From Rhodobacterales bacterium (GTDB lineage Bacteria > Pseudomonadota > Alphaproteobacteria > Rhodobacterales > Rhodobacteraceae), in the NCBI GenBank assembly GCA_002747325.1, contig PDOZ01000040.1, forward strand, positions 1 through 46,863: 46,863 nt of DNA, given 5' to 3'. Every line of letters starts with the position of its first letter. Position 1 is the stretch's first letter. The position numbers were made by a program, and so were the translations under genes. Under the pieces are notes generated by a model. It saw nothing but the letters and a program-made list of their open reading frames with translations. It ran no database searches and was not told the DNA's origin. Shown here piece by piece: positions 1 through 8,757 of this stretch.

Positions 1-276
1 GACATAGCTGTTGTCGGGGTCCTCGATCAGGTGCTCGAACACGCGTTCCCAGACGCCCGCCTCGGCCCAGCGGGTGAAGCGCTTGTGGACGGTCTTCCAT
101 TTGCCGTAGCGCTCCGGCAGGTCGTGCCAATGTGCGCCGGAGCGCAGGACCCATAAAACACCGTTTACAAACAACCGGTTATCCGCGCCGCTCCGCCCGG
201 GGTCACCAGGCTTGCCCGGCAAAAGCGGTTCGATCTTGCGCCATTGCGGCGTGGTGAGTTCATATCGTTTGGCCAT
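1..276 (-). CDS. IS5-family transposase, N-terminal part (cut by window edge)
   Basis: The first 92 residues of a transposase read leftward from an ATG at 276 and run off the window. The N-terminus reads MAKRYELTTPQWRKIEPLLP, followed by a basic Gly/Pro stretch and then LRSGAHWHDLPERYGKW and FTRWAEAGVWERVFEHL. This is the pattern of the DUF4096-type N-terminal domain of IS5-family (IS427-like) transposases. In this group the reading frame is often split in two and joined by frameshifting, but the second part lies outside the window. The DDE catalytic residues are also outside, so activity cannot be judged. What is visible has no stop or frameshift. Confidence 0.9.
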   Translation of the reverse strand, partial: MAKRYELTTPQWRKIEPLLPGKPGDPGRSGADNRLFVNGVLWVLRSGAHWHDLPERYGKWKTVHKRFTRWAEAGVWERVFEHLIEDPDNSYV

Positions 277-314
277 GTGACTGCCCCCAGAGTGCTCAAT
301 ATGGGGCTCTATGA
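1..314 (-). mobile_element. Insertion sequence, IS5 family, one end only
   Basis: The transposase start and the roughly 40 bp beyond it form one end of an insertion sequence. The outer end probably falls in the stretch 277-314 (GC-rich start, then GGGGCTCTATGAATCA), because the sequence beyond about 315 joins the terminator of the neighbouring ABC transporter. The other terminal repeat and the target duplication are not in the window, so the exact boundary is uncertain. Confidence 0.5.
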
Positions 315-367
315 ATCACACAAACACACCCTTTGGGAATCCTGAATGTCGATTGGTCCTAAACTCC

Positions 368-397
368 AAAAGAGCGGCCCTGAAAACGCCGCTCTTT
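368..397 (-). terminator. Intrinsic terminator after the YbbP-type permease gene
   Basis: The arms AAAGAGCGGC (369-378) and GCCGCTCTTT (388-397) form a perfect 10-bp stem with a 9-nt loop. Read on the minus strand, the stem is followed by TTTTGG. It lies about 45 nt past the permease stop codon, in the correct orientation for a Rho-independent terminator of that operon. It also separates the operon from the insertion sequence. Confidence 0.8.
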
Positions 398-448
398 CTT
401 CTTAGTCCAAATACTCCGGGGAGTGTGAGGGGCTGGCCCCTCACTCCC
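397..448 (-). repeat. Post-gene repeat: GAGTATTTG motif with adjoining hairpin
   Basis: The minus strand holds a GC-rich hairpin (arms GTGAGGGGC 425-433 and GCCCCTCAC 436-444) that overlaps the permease stop codon. It is followed by GAGTATTTGGACTAAGAAGA (416-397). A near copy lies at 29176-29196, downstream of the cytochrome c gene. From memory, sequences like this sit after many genes in Rhodobacteraceae; I have not verified this. Confidence 0.5.
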
Positions 449-2969
449 GCGCGCGCAAAACCCGCGCCGGTCGTGCCGCCAACGGTCCCCAGGCAAAGGC
501 CACCCCCGCTAAAAGCGTAACCACGACCCCGCCCAGAACAATCGCCAAAGCCGAACCAAGATCAAACTGGAACGCCGTTTCCATCAAGAACCGCGATACG
601 GCCCAGCCCGCCAATCCACCGGCAAAAACCGCGACAACTCCCGCCGCCGCGCCCAAAATGACCGACCGCAAGGCGAAATTCAAAAGCACCCGCCCGCGCG
701 ATGCCCCCAGCGTTTTCAGGATCGCCGCCTCATAGCTGCGCGCCCGTTCCCCCGCCGCCGCCGCACCGATCAACACCACCGCGCCCGACACCAAAGTGAT
801 CAGCGCGCCGTAGGTTATCGCCGCCGCAACCTGTCCCATCACCTGTGTGACCTGCCCGATCACATCGCCCACAGCAACCACCGTAATGTTGCGATGCGCC
901 CGACTCAGGTCGCGCATCAACGCCGGTTCCGCCGCTTCTTCGGCGTAAATCGTCGCGATCCAGCTATGCGGCGCCCCGGCCAGCGCCGACGGGTTCATCG
1001 CGATGGTGAAGCCCATCCCGGCAGTAGAAAAATCAACATCGCGGAATGATGCCACCCGCGCCTCAATCTCGCGCCCAAGGATGTTCACCACCATCATATC
1101 GCCAATCTGAAGCCCGATCTCCTCCGCCTCGCGCGCCGAGAACGAGATCAGCGGCGGACCACTATAATTCTCAGGCCACCACTCCCCCGCCGTCAGCGCC
1201 GTACGCTCCGGCAGGTTTTCGGCATAGGTCACGCCGCGATCCCCGCGCACAACCCAATGCCCGCGCGCAAATTCGCGCGCATCCTGTCCGTTGATCCGCA
1301 CAATCACCCCGCGCAGCATCGGCGCCGCATCCATGCGCGACACCCCGGCATCGCCCTCAACCCGCGCCCGAACCGCGTCGATCTGATCCGGCTGAATATC
1401 CAACACGAAAAAGCTTGGCGCCACGTCGGGCAATTCGCGCACAATCGCGCCGCGCAAATTATTGTCAATCTGACCAACCGCCGCCAAAACCGACAGGCCC
1501 AGCCCCAACGACAGCACCACCGAAACCGCATCCCGGTTCGGCCCGCCGACCGCACCCAACGCCATGCGCAAGGTGGGCCAGCCGCGCAGCCACCGCCCCC
1601 CCGCCAGCCACCGCGCCAAAACCCGCACCCCGCGCGCCGCCAGAAGCAACAGAACAAACGCGCCAAACAGCCCCGCCGCCGACCAAAGCGTCAGCGCCGC
1701 CATGCCGGAAAACACCGTCGCCACGCCGATCAGCAAGGCCAACAGGATACCCGAAAGGATCCAGACCCGCAGGCGTGGCCACGCGCGCTCCCCCATCACC
1801 GCATCGCGAAACAGCGCCGCCGCGCGAATTTCTTCCGTCTGCGCCAAGGGCCAATAGGTGAAAATCGCCGCCACCAACAAGCCATACGCGCCCGCCTCGA
1901 GTAACGGGCGCAAGGTCACGCCCAATTCAACCGGCACCGGCAGCGCCGCCGTGATCACCGGCCCCAAAACCAAGGGCAACAACGCCCCCAACGCTAGGCC
2001 AAGCGCAATGCCGAACAAGGCCAAAATGCCGATCTGAAACCCGTAGACCATCAGAATGATGCGGTTATCCGCGCCAAGCGATTTCAGCGTCGCCACGGTC
2101 TCGGTTTTCTCGTCCAGATAAGCGCGCACCGCCGCCGAAATCCCTACCCCGCCGACCGCCAGCCCAGCCAGCCCGACCAGCACCAAAAAAGCTCCCAGCC
2201 GCTCAACGGCGCGGCGAATGCCCGGCGCCCCGTTGCGCGCATCCCGCCACCGCGGCGCACTCTCCTCCAGCGCCCCGGTAATGGTTTCTTTCGCCTGCGC
2301 CAGATCGGTGCCCTCCGGCAGATCGAGCCGGTATTCCGCATCAAAGAGCGTGCCCTCCTGAATAAGCCCCGACGCTGCGAGATCAGCGTTGCGCACGATG
2401 GAACGCGGTCCGAGGCCAAAACCCGCATTCGCCGCGTCCGGTTCCTGCAACAGCTCGGCGGTAAAGACGAATTTCTGATCCCCGAGCAGAAAAATATCGC
2501 CAATCTGCAATTCCAGCCGCGCCGCCAACAGCGGATCCAACACCGCGCCAGGAAGCTCTGCGCTGCCGTTCAAAGCCTGCGCCAGCCGCATCTCCGGCTC
2601 CAGCACCGGCGCGCCCAAAAGCGGCCAGTTTTCATCAACCGCCTTGACCTGCGTGAGCGCCCGGTCGCCTTCATCCAGCCGCACCGCCATGGACCGAAAG
2701 TCGATCACCTCTGCGATGCGCTCGGCGTTGGCTTGCAAGACCGCCCATTCCTCCGGGCTGGCACGACGGTAGGTCAGCTCGACCATCGCGTCGCCGCCCA
2801 GCAAAGTCGCCCCCTCGCGCTCCAATCCTTTCTCAATGGCCCCGCGCACCGTACCCACCGCCGCAATCGCCGCCACGCCGAGCGCCAGACAGGCCAGAAA
2901 CACCCGAAACCCGCGCAGCCCGCCGCGCAATTCCCGCCGCGCAATGCGCCATGCGACCGGCGCGCTCAT
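441..2969 (-). CDS. ybbP: ABC transporter permease, YbbP/FtsX-like (842 aa)
   Basis: This is a large inner-membrane permease of the MacB/FtsX superfamily. One N-terminal membrane segment (about 22-42) is followed by a long periplasmic region, a first FtsX domain containing AVRAYLDEKTETVATLKSLGA, central membrane segments, a second periplasmic region and a C-terminal FtsX domain containing EAAILKTLGASRGRVLL. The length fits E. coli YbbP (about 800 aa). The start overlaps the stop of the ATPase gene by 4 nt, so the two are translationally coupled. The order permease/ATPase/divergent esterase is the same as ybbP-ybbA-tesA in E. coli. Related transporters act on lipids or lipoproteins, or as mechanotransmitters; the substrate here is unknown. 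Confidence 0.88.
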   Translation of the reverse strand: MSAPVAWRIARRELRGGLRGFRVFLACLALGVAAIAAVGTVRGAIEKGLEREGATLLGGDAMVELTYRRASPEEWAVLQANAERIAEVIDFRSMAVRLDEGDRALTQVKAVDENWPLLGAPVLEPEMRLAQALNGSAELPGAVLDPLLAARLELQIGDIFLLGDQKFVFTAELLQEPDAANAGFGLGPRSIVRNADLAASGLIQEGTLFDAEYRLDLPEGTDLAQAKETITGALEESAPRWRDARNGAPGIRRAVERLGAFLVLVGLAGLAVGGVGISAAVRAYLDEKTETVATLKSLGADNRIILMVYGFQIGILALFGIALGLALGALLPLVLGPVITAALPVPVELGVTLRPLLEAGAYGLLVAAIFTYWPLAQTEEIRAAALFRDAVMGERAWPRLRVWILSGILLALLIGVATVFSGMAALTLWSAAGLFGAFVLLLLAARGVRVLARWLAGGRWLRGWPTLRMALGAVGGPNRDAVSVVLSLGLGLSVLAAVGQIDNNLRGAIVRELPDVAPSFFVLDIQPDQIDAVRARVEGDAGVSRMDAAPMLRGVIVRINGQDAREFARGHWVVRGDRGVTYAENLPERTALTAGEWWPENYSGPPLISFSAREAEEIGLQIGDMMVVNILGREIEARVASFRDVDFSTAGMGFTIAMNPSALAGAPHSWIATIYAEEAAEPALMRDLSRAHRNITVVAVGDVIGQVTQVMGQVAAAITYGALITLVSGAVVLIGAAAAGERARSYEAAILKTLGASRGRVLLNFALRSVILGAAAGVVAVFAGGLAGWAVSRFLMETAFQFDLGSALAIVLGGVVVTLLAGVAFAWGPLAARPARVLRARE

Positions 2970-3637
2970 TGCACCAGCTTCCCGTCATCAATACGCAACA
3001 CCCGGTCGCAACGATCCGCCAATTCCCGCGCATGTGTCACCAGAACCAGCGTTGACCCATGACGGTCGCGCAGGCCGAACAGCAAATCCATGATCGCCTC
3101 GCCCGTCGTGCCATCCAGATTGCCCGTCGGCTCGTCCGCCAACAAAATCTCCGGCCGCATCACCGCTGCGCGCGCCAGCGCGACCCGCTGCTGCTCCCCG
3201 CCCGACAACTGCGCCGGATAATGCCCCTCGCGCGCCGAAAGCCCCATCGCGGCCAGCTCCTCGGATGCGCGCGAAAACGCATCCCCCTTCCCGGCCAACT
3301 CCAACGGGGTTGCGACGTTTTCCAAAGCTGTCATTGTGGGAATCAGGTGGAAAGACTGAAACACCACCCCCATATGATCCCTGCGAAACCGCGCCAGCTG
3401 ATCCTCCGCCATCGCGCCAAGATCTTGCCCAAGCGCGCAAACTTTGCCCCCGGTGGCGCGTTCCAGACCGCCCATCAGCATAAGGAGAGAAGACTTGCCC
3501 GACCCGGACGGCCCCGTCAGCCCCAACGTTTCCCCGCGCGCAACCTCAAGCGAAATGCCGTGCAAAATATCCACCGGCCCGGCATTGCCCATCAGTTTCA
3601 GCCGGACATCGGTCAGGGAAAGAACGGAATCGGTCAT
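2966..3637 (-). CDS. ybbA: ABC transporter ATP-binding protein, YbbA/LolD-like (223 aa)
   Basis: This is the ATPase partner of the permease that follows it. Walker A GPSGSGKSS is at 42-50, the signature LSGGE at 144-148 and Walker B ILLADEP at 164-170, followed by TGNLD as in the LolD/MacB subfamily. A full-length single ABC domain with no membrane part fits the family. Its ATG (3637-3635) overlaps by 2 nt the proposed ATG of the divergent esterase gene, so the promoter of each gene would have to lie inside the other. The substrate is not predictable from the sequence. Confidence 0.92.
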   Translation of the reverse strand: MTDSVLSLTDVRLKLMGNAGPVDILHGISLEVARGETLGLTGPSGSGKSSLLMLMGGLERATGGKVCALGQDLGAMAEDQLARFRRDHMGVVFQSFHLIPTMTALENVATPLELAGKGDAFSRASEELAAMGLSAREGHYPAQLSGGEQQRVALARAAVMRPEILLADEPTGNLDGTTGEAIMDLLFGLRDRHGSTLVLVTHARELADRCDRVLRIDDGKLVQ

Positions 3638-4325
3638 GCAAAAAGCCTTTCATGCGCTGATCTCAAAGGCATATGGGCGCGTCGCCGCCATATCCCGGAT
3701 GCTGCTACTATTTCCCGTAATCGCCGCGCCCGCAATGGCGGAAAACATGACCCTGCTGGCCTTCGGAGATAGTCTGACGCAGGGCTACGGGCTTGAGGTC
3801 GAGGAAGGATTCGTGCCGCAACTCGAAGCGTGGCTCAGGGAGCGGGGCGCGGAGGTCACGGTGATCAATGGCGGTGTTTCGGGCGACACGACGGCGGGCG
3901 GTGCGGCGCGGATCGCGTGGTCGCTGACCGACGATGTGGACGCGGTGATGGTGACGCTTGGCGGCAACGATCTGCTGCGCGGCCTCTCGCCGGATCAGAC
4001 CCGCGCCAACCTCGCCCGCATCATCGCGGCGGTGCAGGCGCGTGACCTGCCGGTACTGCTGGTGGGCATGAAAGCCACCGGCAATTTCGGCGCCGCTTAC
4101 AAGGCAAAATTCGACGCAATTTACCCCGAACTGGCCGCTGAAACCGGCGCTGCCTTTTTCCCGCACTTCCTGCAAGGGCTGGTCGATCTGGGCGATCAAC
4201 AGCTAGTTTTGCGCGATTACATGCAGCCCGACGCGACCCATCCCAACGCCGCCGGGGTCACCCGGATCGTTAATCACATCGGGCCAGCGGTGTTAAAGTT
4301 CCTCGACCAAACGGAAAGCAACTAA
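3636..4325 (+). CDS. tesA: GDSL arylesterase / lysophospholipase, TesA-like (229 aa)
   Basis: This is an SGNH/GDSL hydrolase, probably periplasmic, that cleaves thioesters, arylesters or lysophospholipids. A basic N-terminus followed by LLLFPVIAAPAMA (about 23-35) is a Sec signal with AMA before the cut. Block I GDSLTQGYG carries the nucleophile Ser46. Block II is NGGVSGD, block III GGND (109-112), and block V has Asp199 and His202 (DATHP). I chose the ATG at 3636 because it gives the signal peptide a charged n-region and has GGAA upstream. The ATG at 3699 is possible but would leave a very short signal with no positive charge. Its link to YbbA/YbbP is the same as in enterobacteria. Confidence 0.88.
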   Translation: MQKAFHALISKAYGRVAAISRMLLLFPVIAAPAMAENMTLLAFGDSLTQGYGLEVEEGFVPQLEAWLRERGAEVTVINGGVSGDTTAGGAARIAWSLTDDVDAVMVTLGGNDLLRGLSPDQTRANLARIIAAVQARDLPVLLVGMKATGNFGAAYKAKFDAIYPELAAETGAAFFPHFLQGLVDLGDQQLVLRDYMQPDATHPNAAGVTRIVNHIGPAVLKFLDQTESN

Positions 4326-4378
4326 GCCCCACCGCGAGTTGCACCCGTCGGTCTGCCGAGCGCAGAAATCTGAGCGGA

Positions 4379-4537
4379 TTATTCCGGCGGCGCTTTATCG
4401 TATTTGCCGGACAAAATGCGATTCGCATCCCCGTCCGGGTCGTCATATTGGCTCGATTTCAGCGTCCAGAAGAACGCGAGCAGCCCCAACCCGCCGAGAA
4501 TCAGCGAAGCAGGGATGAGATAGACCAGCACATTCAC
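4379..4537 (-). CDS. ccoS: cbb3 oxidase maturation protein CcoS (52 aa)
   Basis: This small gene reads MNVLVYLIPASLILGGLGLL (with GTG as start), then AFFWTLKSSQYDDPDGDA. One membrane helix followed by the W-x(3)-S-x-QYDD-x(4)-A-x-RIL pattern is typical of CcoS, which is needed for cofactor insertion into cbb3 oxidase. The GTG at 4537 overlaps the TGA of ccoI as GTGA, giving translational coupling at the end of ccoGHIS. A second GTG two codons downstream (4531) is an alternative start. The protein ends KYDKAPPE. Confidence 0.9.
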   Translation of the reverse strand: MNVLVYLIPASLILGGLGLLAFFWTLKSSQYDDPDGDANRILSGKYDKAPPE

Positions 4538-6735
4538 GGGGTTTTGCCTTTCAGTCGCAGCGCGTTCAGGGACACTGTAATCGAAGAAAGCGACATCGCC
4601 AAGGCCGCCGCGAGGGGGGTGGCAAACCCGAAGAGCGCGATGGGCACGGCGATGAGGTTATAGACCGTCGCGATGCCGAAATTCTCTTTGATTCGCTTGG
4701 TCGCGTCGCGCGAAAGCTGCAACGCCGGGCCAACGGGAGCCAGCGAATTGCCCAGCAACACAATGTCGGACACCACGCGGGTCGCCTCAAGCGCGGAGGC
4801 GGGCGAGATTGAGACATGGGCCTGCGCCAGCGCCGCCGTGTCGTTCAACCCGTCGCCCACCATCAACACATGACGCCCCTCAGCGGCGAGGTTTTCGATC
4901 ACCTGCACCTTATCCTCCGGCCGCATGTTGGCGCGGTATTCGTCGATGCCCAGCTCACCAGCAATCGCCGCCACCGCCGCCGGAACATCGCCGGAAATCA
5001 ACATCACCGGCACGCCCGCCGCTTTCAGCTCTGCCACGACCGTATCCGCCCCGTCGCGCAGCGCATCGGTGAAACGAAAGGCGCGGGCGGGGGCGTCGCC
5101 AATACGCAGATAAGTCGCGGTCTGCTCCAACGCCTGCGCGCCGAGCCATTCCGCCCGACCAAGCCGCACCCGTTTGTCGTTCCAAAGCGCCTCGATCCCA
5201 TGTCCAGGCACTTCGCGCACCTCGGACACCGCCGCGCCGCGGATTTGCGCCGCGTTCCCCGCCTGCGCAATCGCCAGCGCCAGCGGATGCGACGAGCCTT
5301 GCGCCAGCGCTTGCGCAACCTCCAGTTCCTCGCGCCCAAAATCCTCCGCATTGCACAGCTTCGGATTGCCCTGCGTCAGCGTGCCGGTCTTGTCGAACAC
5401 GACATAATCAACCTCGGCCAGCCGCTCTGTTGCGGTGGCAGATTTTAAGAGCAAACCGTCGCGGAACATCCGCCCGGAAACCGCTGTCGTCACGGCAGGC
5501 ACAGCAAGGCCCAGAGCGCAGGGGCAGGTGATGATCAGCACCGCCACGGCGATATTCATCGACAGGCGCACATCGCCGCCGGAGATCCAGAGCCAGACGA
5601 GGAAGGCCGCGAAGGCCAGCAAATGCACGGTCGGCGCATAAGCTTTCGCGGCCTTGTCTGCCAGTGACGTATAGCGATTGCGCGAGGTTTCCGCGACCGC
5701 GACAAGGTCCGCCATGCGGTGCAGCGCCGTGTCCTTGCCCGCCGCCGCGACGCGCAGGGTCAGCGGCCCGGTCAGGTTCACCTCGCCAGCGTTCAGCATC
5801 TCGCCCGGCCCGGCAAAAACCGGCAGGCTCTCGCCGGTCAAAAGAGAACGGTCAATCTCGCTCTCGCCCTCTTCAACCATGCCATCGACCGACACCCGCG
5901 CGCCGGGCACAACACGCACCAGATCGCCCACGGCAATGTCGGAAACCGAAACCACCTCTTCACTGCCATCCACCAAAACCCGCCGCGCGCGGGGCACTTC
6001 CAGCGCGGCCAACTCTTCGGCAGCGGACCGCGCCACGGCGCGAGTTCGGTGATCAAGATAGCGGCCCGCAAGCAGAAAGAAAGTCAGCGAGAGCGCCGCA
6101 TCGAAATAGGCGTGATCGCCGGAATTGGCGGTTTCATAGACCGACATCGCCCCGGCAAGGATGATGGCCAGCGAAATCGGCACGTCCATATTGAGCCGCC
6201 CGGCGCGCAGGGCGCTCCAGGCGTGGACGTAAAAGGGTTTGGCAGCGAAAGCGATGATCGGCAGGGCGATGGCAGCGGAGATCCAATGGAACATATCCCG
6301 CGTTGCGTCCGCCGCGCCGGACCAGACCGACACCGATAGCAACATCACGTTCATCCAACCAAAAAAGGCGACACCCATGCGCATCATGATGTCGCGCGTC
6401 ACCTTTTCCTGCGCCCCCGAACTCAGCGACGCGGCGTCCAACTCATACGCTTCCCAGCCAAGTCGGGTCAGATGCGCGGCCAAATCCTGCGCTTCCACGT
6501 CCGGGTCGGCCTCCACCATGGCGCGCTTCAGGGTCAGATTGACCCGCGCCGAACGCACGCCGGGCTGGCTTTCCAGGCCATTTTCCACCCCGAAAATACA
6601 CGCCGCGCAATAGGCGGTCGGCAGGGAGAGAAGGATCTGTTTCGCGGGCTGCCCGTTGCCCGCATAGGATTTGGACGCCTGCGCCTCGGCAAGAGGCGCG
6701 GCATCGCAAGCAGGGCATGCAGAAACGTGGGCCAT
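4534..6735 (-). CDS. ccoI: Copper-exporting P1B-type ATPase CcoI/FixI (733 aa)
   Basis: This inner-membrane pump delivers copper for cbb3 oxidase assembly. An N-terminal CPAC (7-10) is followed by a metal-binding domain with CAAC (43-46). The chain then has membrane helices, the TGES actuator loop, the metal-binding helix with CPCALGLAVP, the phosphorylation site DKTGTLTQG, the P1B mark GSSHPLA and the hinge GDGLNDTAALAQA. All catalytic motifs are intact. I chose the ATG at 6735, 4 nt past the ccoH stop; an upstream in-frame ATG at 6780 would overlap ccoH and add 15 atypical residues. It lies third in ccoGHIS. Confidence 0.95.
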   Translation of the reverse strand: MAHVSACPACDAAPLAEAQASKSYAGNGQPAKQILLSLPTAYCAACIFGVENGLESQPGVRSARVNLTLKRAMVEADPDVEAQDLAAHLTRLGWEAYELDAASLSSGAQEKVTRDIMMRMGVAFFGWMNVMLLSVSVWSGAADATRDMFHWISAAIALPIIAFAAKPFYVHAWSALRAGRLNMDVPISLAIILAGAMSVYETANSGDHAYFDAALSLTFFLLAGRYLDHRTRAVARSAAEELAALEVPRARRVLVDGSEEVVSVSDIAVGDLVRVVPGARVSVDGMVEEGESEIDRSLLTGESLPVFAGPGEMLNAGEVNLTGPLTLRVAAAGKDTALHRMADLVAVAETSRNRYTSLADKAAKAYAPTVHLLAFAAFLVWLWISGGDVRLSMNIAVAVLIITCPCALGLAVPAVTTAVSGRMFRDGLLLKSATATERLAEVDYVVFDKTGTLTQGNPKLCNAEDFGREELEVAQALAQGSSHPLALAIAQAGNAAQIRGAAVSEVREVPGHGIEALWNDKRVRLGRAEWLGAQALEQTATYLRIGDAPARAFRFTDALRDGADTVVAELKAAGVPVMLISGDVPAAVAAIAGELGIDEYRANMRPEDKVQVIENLAAEGRHVLMVGDGLNDTAALAQAHVSISPASALEATRVVSDIVLLGNSLAPVGPALQLSRDATKRIKENFGIATVYNLIAVPIALFGFATPLAAALAMSLSSITVSLNALRLKGKTP

Positions 6736-6739
6736 GATG

Positions 6740-7249
6740 TTATTGCGCCGCGGGCAAGGCGGCGTCCCCCTCGCCCTCAATGGTCATAATGCGACGCTGT
6801 TCGAATGCGACCCCGTTCAGTGAGGTGGCGTAAAGGCGGATTTCCCAGCGGCCGCCGGAAATCTCCTCAATCGGCGCCACATGCACCCCAAGCGCGGTGC
6901 GCTCAAACACCAGATCCTGATCCTGTGTCCGCACCGTCGTGCGGCCAATCATGCCGGAGAGATCAGACAAAGGCGCGACATTGCCATACGCATCGGTGAT
7001 TTTCACCTCAAACCGATCCGAGAACAGTTGCGGCTCCACGCTCCAGCCCAACGCCTCCTGCGCCTCACGTTTCTCGTCAAATTCCTGCGAGGCGACATAA
7101 GAGTTTTTCACCTCAAGGCCGGAGAAGGTGCCGATTGCCTGCGTCGCCATGTAAATATTGACGCTGGCAATCACCCCGAAGAAGAGAATGAACACGCCCC
7201 AGACATGCCATCCCTTAATGGTAAAACCTTCTTCGCCTTGGTCCGACAT
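6740..7249 (-). CDS. ccoH: cbb3 oxidase assembly protein CcoH/FixH (169 aa)
   Basis: This is a single-span membrane protein with a large periplasmic domain. KGWHVWGVFILFFGVIASVN near the N-terminus is the conserved FixH start and the only membrane segment. YVASQEFDEKREAQEALGW follows, as in other FixH proteins. CcoH binds CcoP and stabilises the assembling oxidase. The start codon overlaps the ccoG stop codon by 1 nt (TAATG), and the stop lies 4 nt before ccoI, so it is translated as part of ccoGHIS. Confidence 0.93.
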   Translation of the reverse strand: MSDQGEEGFTIKGWHVWGVFILFFGVIASVNIYMATQAIGTFSGLEVKNSYVASQEFDEKREAQEALGWSVEPQLFSDRFEVKITDAYGNVAPLSDLSGMIGRTTVRTQDQDLVFERTALGVHVAPIEEISGGRWEIRLYATSLNGVAFEQRRIMTIEGEGDAALPAAQ

Positions 7250-8679
7250 TATCGTCCTCGTCCGTTAAACACCGTGTCGCGCGATGTGCGATCGCCGGTG
7301 ACACTATCAGTGATCCAGATACGCACATCCGTCCGATCCGCGCGCGCTTCCGGCGATCCCGGAGCCGCGGTAACGTAAACACGCACCTTGGTCTCTTCAT
7401 CCGCCTTGGCTTTTAGCACAAGACCGTCCACACCTTCCACCTCGATTGCAAAGGGAGACCCCTCGGGAAGCGAGAAAACAAAGTCGCGGTCATCGCCATG
7501 CTTGTTACGCAGACCTACCTCATAGGTGTTTCGAATCGCACCATCTGCAAGGGTGACGTAGGTCGGGTTACGCACTGGACGCAGCGTCATTTGCATATCG
7601 GGGCGCACAAACAGCGCCACGGTCAACCCAATGCCAACAGCCGACCAGAGCACGAAATACATAATCGTGCGGGGGCGGAAAATATGCTTGCGCACCGGGA
7701 TTTTCTCGTTGCCCGCCCGCTCGTTCTGCTCATCTTTCAAAGCCATATAGTCGATCAGACCGCGCGGCTTGCCCACCTTGTCCATCATTTCATTACACGC
7801 ATCAATGCACAGACCGCAGGTGATGCACTCAAGCTGATTACCATCCCGAATGTCGATCCCCATCGGGCAAACATTGGCGCAGGCATGACAGTCAATGCAA
7901 TCACCCTTCGGCGTCTGATCATTTTTGCGCGCCTTGCCGCGCGGCTCGCCGCGCCATTCGCGATACCCGATCACGATCGTATCTTCGTCCATCATCGCGG
8001 CCTGAATGCGCGGCCAGGGGCAGCCATAAATACAGACCTGTTCGCGAGCAATGCCGCCGAAGAAAACGGTTGTCGCCGTCATGACCGCAATCACCGTATA
8101 CGCAATCGGGTGTGCGTTCAGCGTGACCAGATTAACCAAAAGCGTCGGCGCGTCGGTGAAGTAAAACACCCAAGCCCCGCCGGTTGCGAGACCAATCGCC
8201 AGCCAAACGGTATATTTAAACAGGCGCAGCCGGATTTTCTTCGCGTCCCATTTCTGTCTCCAAAGGCGGATACGCGCGTTGCGATCCCCTTCAATCCAGC
8301 GCTCGGTCATGATGAAAAGATCGGTCCACACGGTTTGCGGACAGGCATAACCACACCACACGCGCCCGAGCGCGGAGGTGAACAGAAACAGCCCCAGACC
8401 AGCCATGATCAACAGACCCGCCACAAAATAAAACTCATGCGGCCAGATCTCGATCCAGCCAAAAAAGAACCGCCGGTTGGCAAGATCAACCAGCAGAAAC
8501 TGATCCGGCAGATTTGGCCCGCGATCCCAGCGGGCCCATGGCAAAAGGTAATACACCCCAAGCCAAACGGTCATGATCCGCCACTTCAGGGTGCGGAAAG
8601 ACCCTTTTACTTTTCTGGGGAAAACCGGTTCTCTGGCGGCGTAGAGTTCTTCGTGTTCTGGCTGTGCATCTGTAGGCAT
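7249..8679 (-). CDS. ccoG: cbb3 oxidase accessory protein CcoG (RdxB/FixG family, 476 aa)
   Basis: This is a membrane-bound iron-sulfur protein, shown in Rhodobacter work to act as a cupric reductase in cbb3 biogenesis. The membrane segments carry CGYACPQTVWTDLF and CIYGCPWPRIQ, both family signatures. A soluble part then has two [4Fe-4S] motifs: CIDCHACANVCP and CITCGLCIDAC. The C-terminal part is an immunoglobulin-like domain (IG_FixG type). It is the first gene of ccoGHIS. A palindromic FNR box and a TATAAA hexamer lie 39-78 bp upstream, indicating low-oxygen induction. Confidence 0.95.
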   Translation of the reverse strand: MPTDAQPEHEELYAAREPVFPRKVKGSFRTLKWRIMTVWLGVYYLLPWARWDRGPNLPDQFLLVDLANRRFFFGWIEIWPHEFYFVAGLLIMAGLGLFLFTSALGRVWCGYACPQTVWTDLFIMTERWIEGDRNARIRLWRQKWDAKKIRLRLFKYTVWLAIGLATGGAWVFYFTDAPTLLVNLVTLNAHPIAYTVIAVMTATTVFFGGIAREQVCIYGCPWPRIQAAMMDEDTIVIGYREWRGEPRGKARKNDQTPKGDCIDCHACANVCPMGIDIRDGNQLECITCGLCIDACNEMMDKVGKPRGLIDYMALKDEQNERAGNEKIPVRKHIFRPRTIMYFVLWSAVGIGLTVALFVRPDMQMTLRPVRNPTYVTLADGAIRNTYEVGLRNKHGDDRDFVFSLPEGSPFAIEVEGVDGLVLKAKADEETKVRVYVTAAPGSPEARADRTDVRIWITDSVTGDRTSRDTVFNGRGR

Positions 8680-8717
8680 GGCGATTTCCGATCCGGTATA
8701 CGACTTGTATATGGGTT

Positions 8718-8757
8718 TTTATATATGAGGAGTTAAGGAAGCGTTGACATGAATCAA
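8718..8757 (-). promoter_or_regulatory. FnrL-dependent promoter of ccoGHIS: FNR box and -10
   Basis: The FNR box TTGACATGAATCAA is at 8744-8757 (TTGATTCATGTCAA on the coding strand), with one mismatch from TTGAT-N4-ATCAA. On the minus strand TATAAA occupies 8723-8718, starting about 27.5 bp from the box centre. This is close to the spacing of class II FNR promoters, where the box is centred near -41.5. The transcription start would be about 8711, some 32 nt before the ccoG ATG. Confidence 0.78.
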
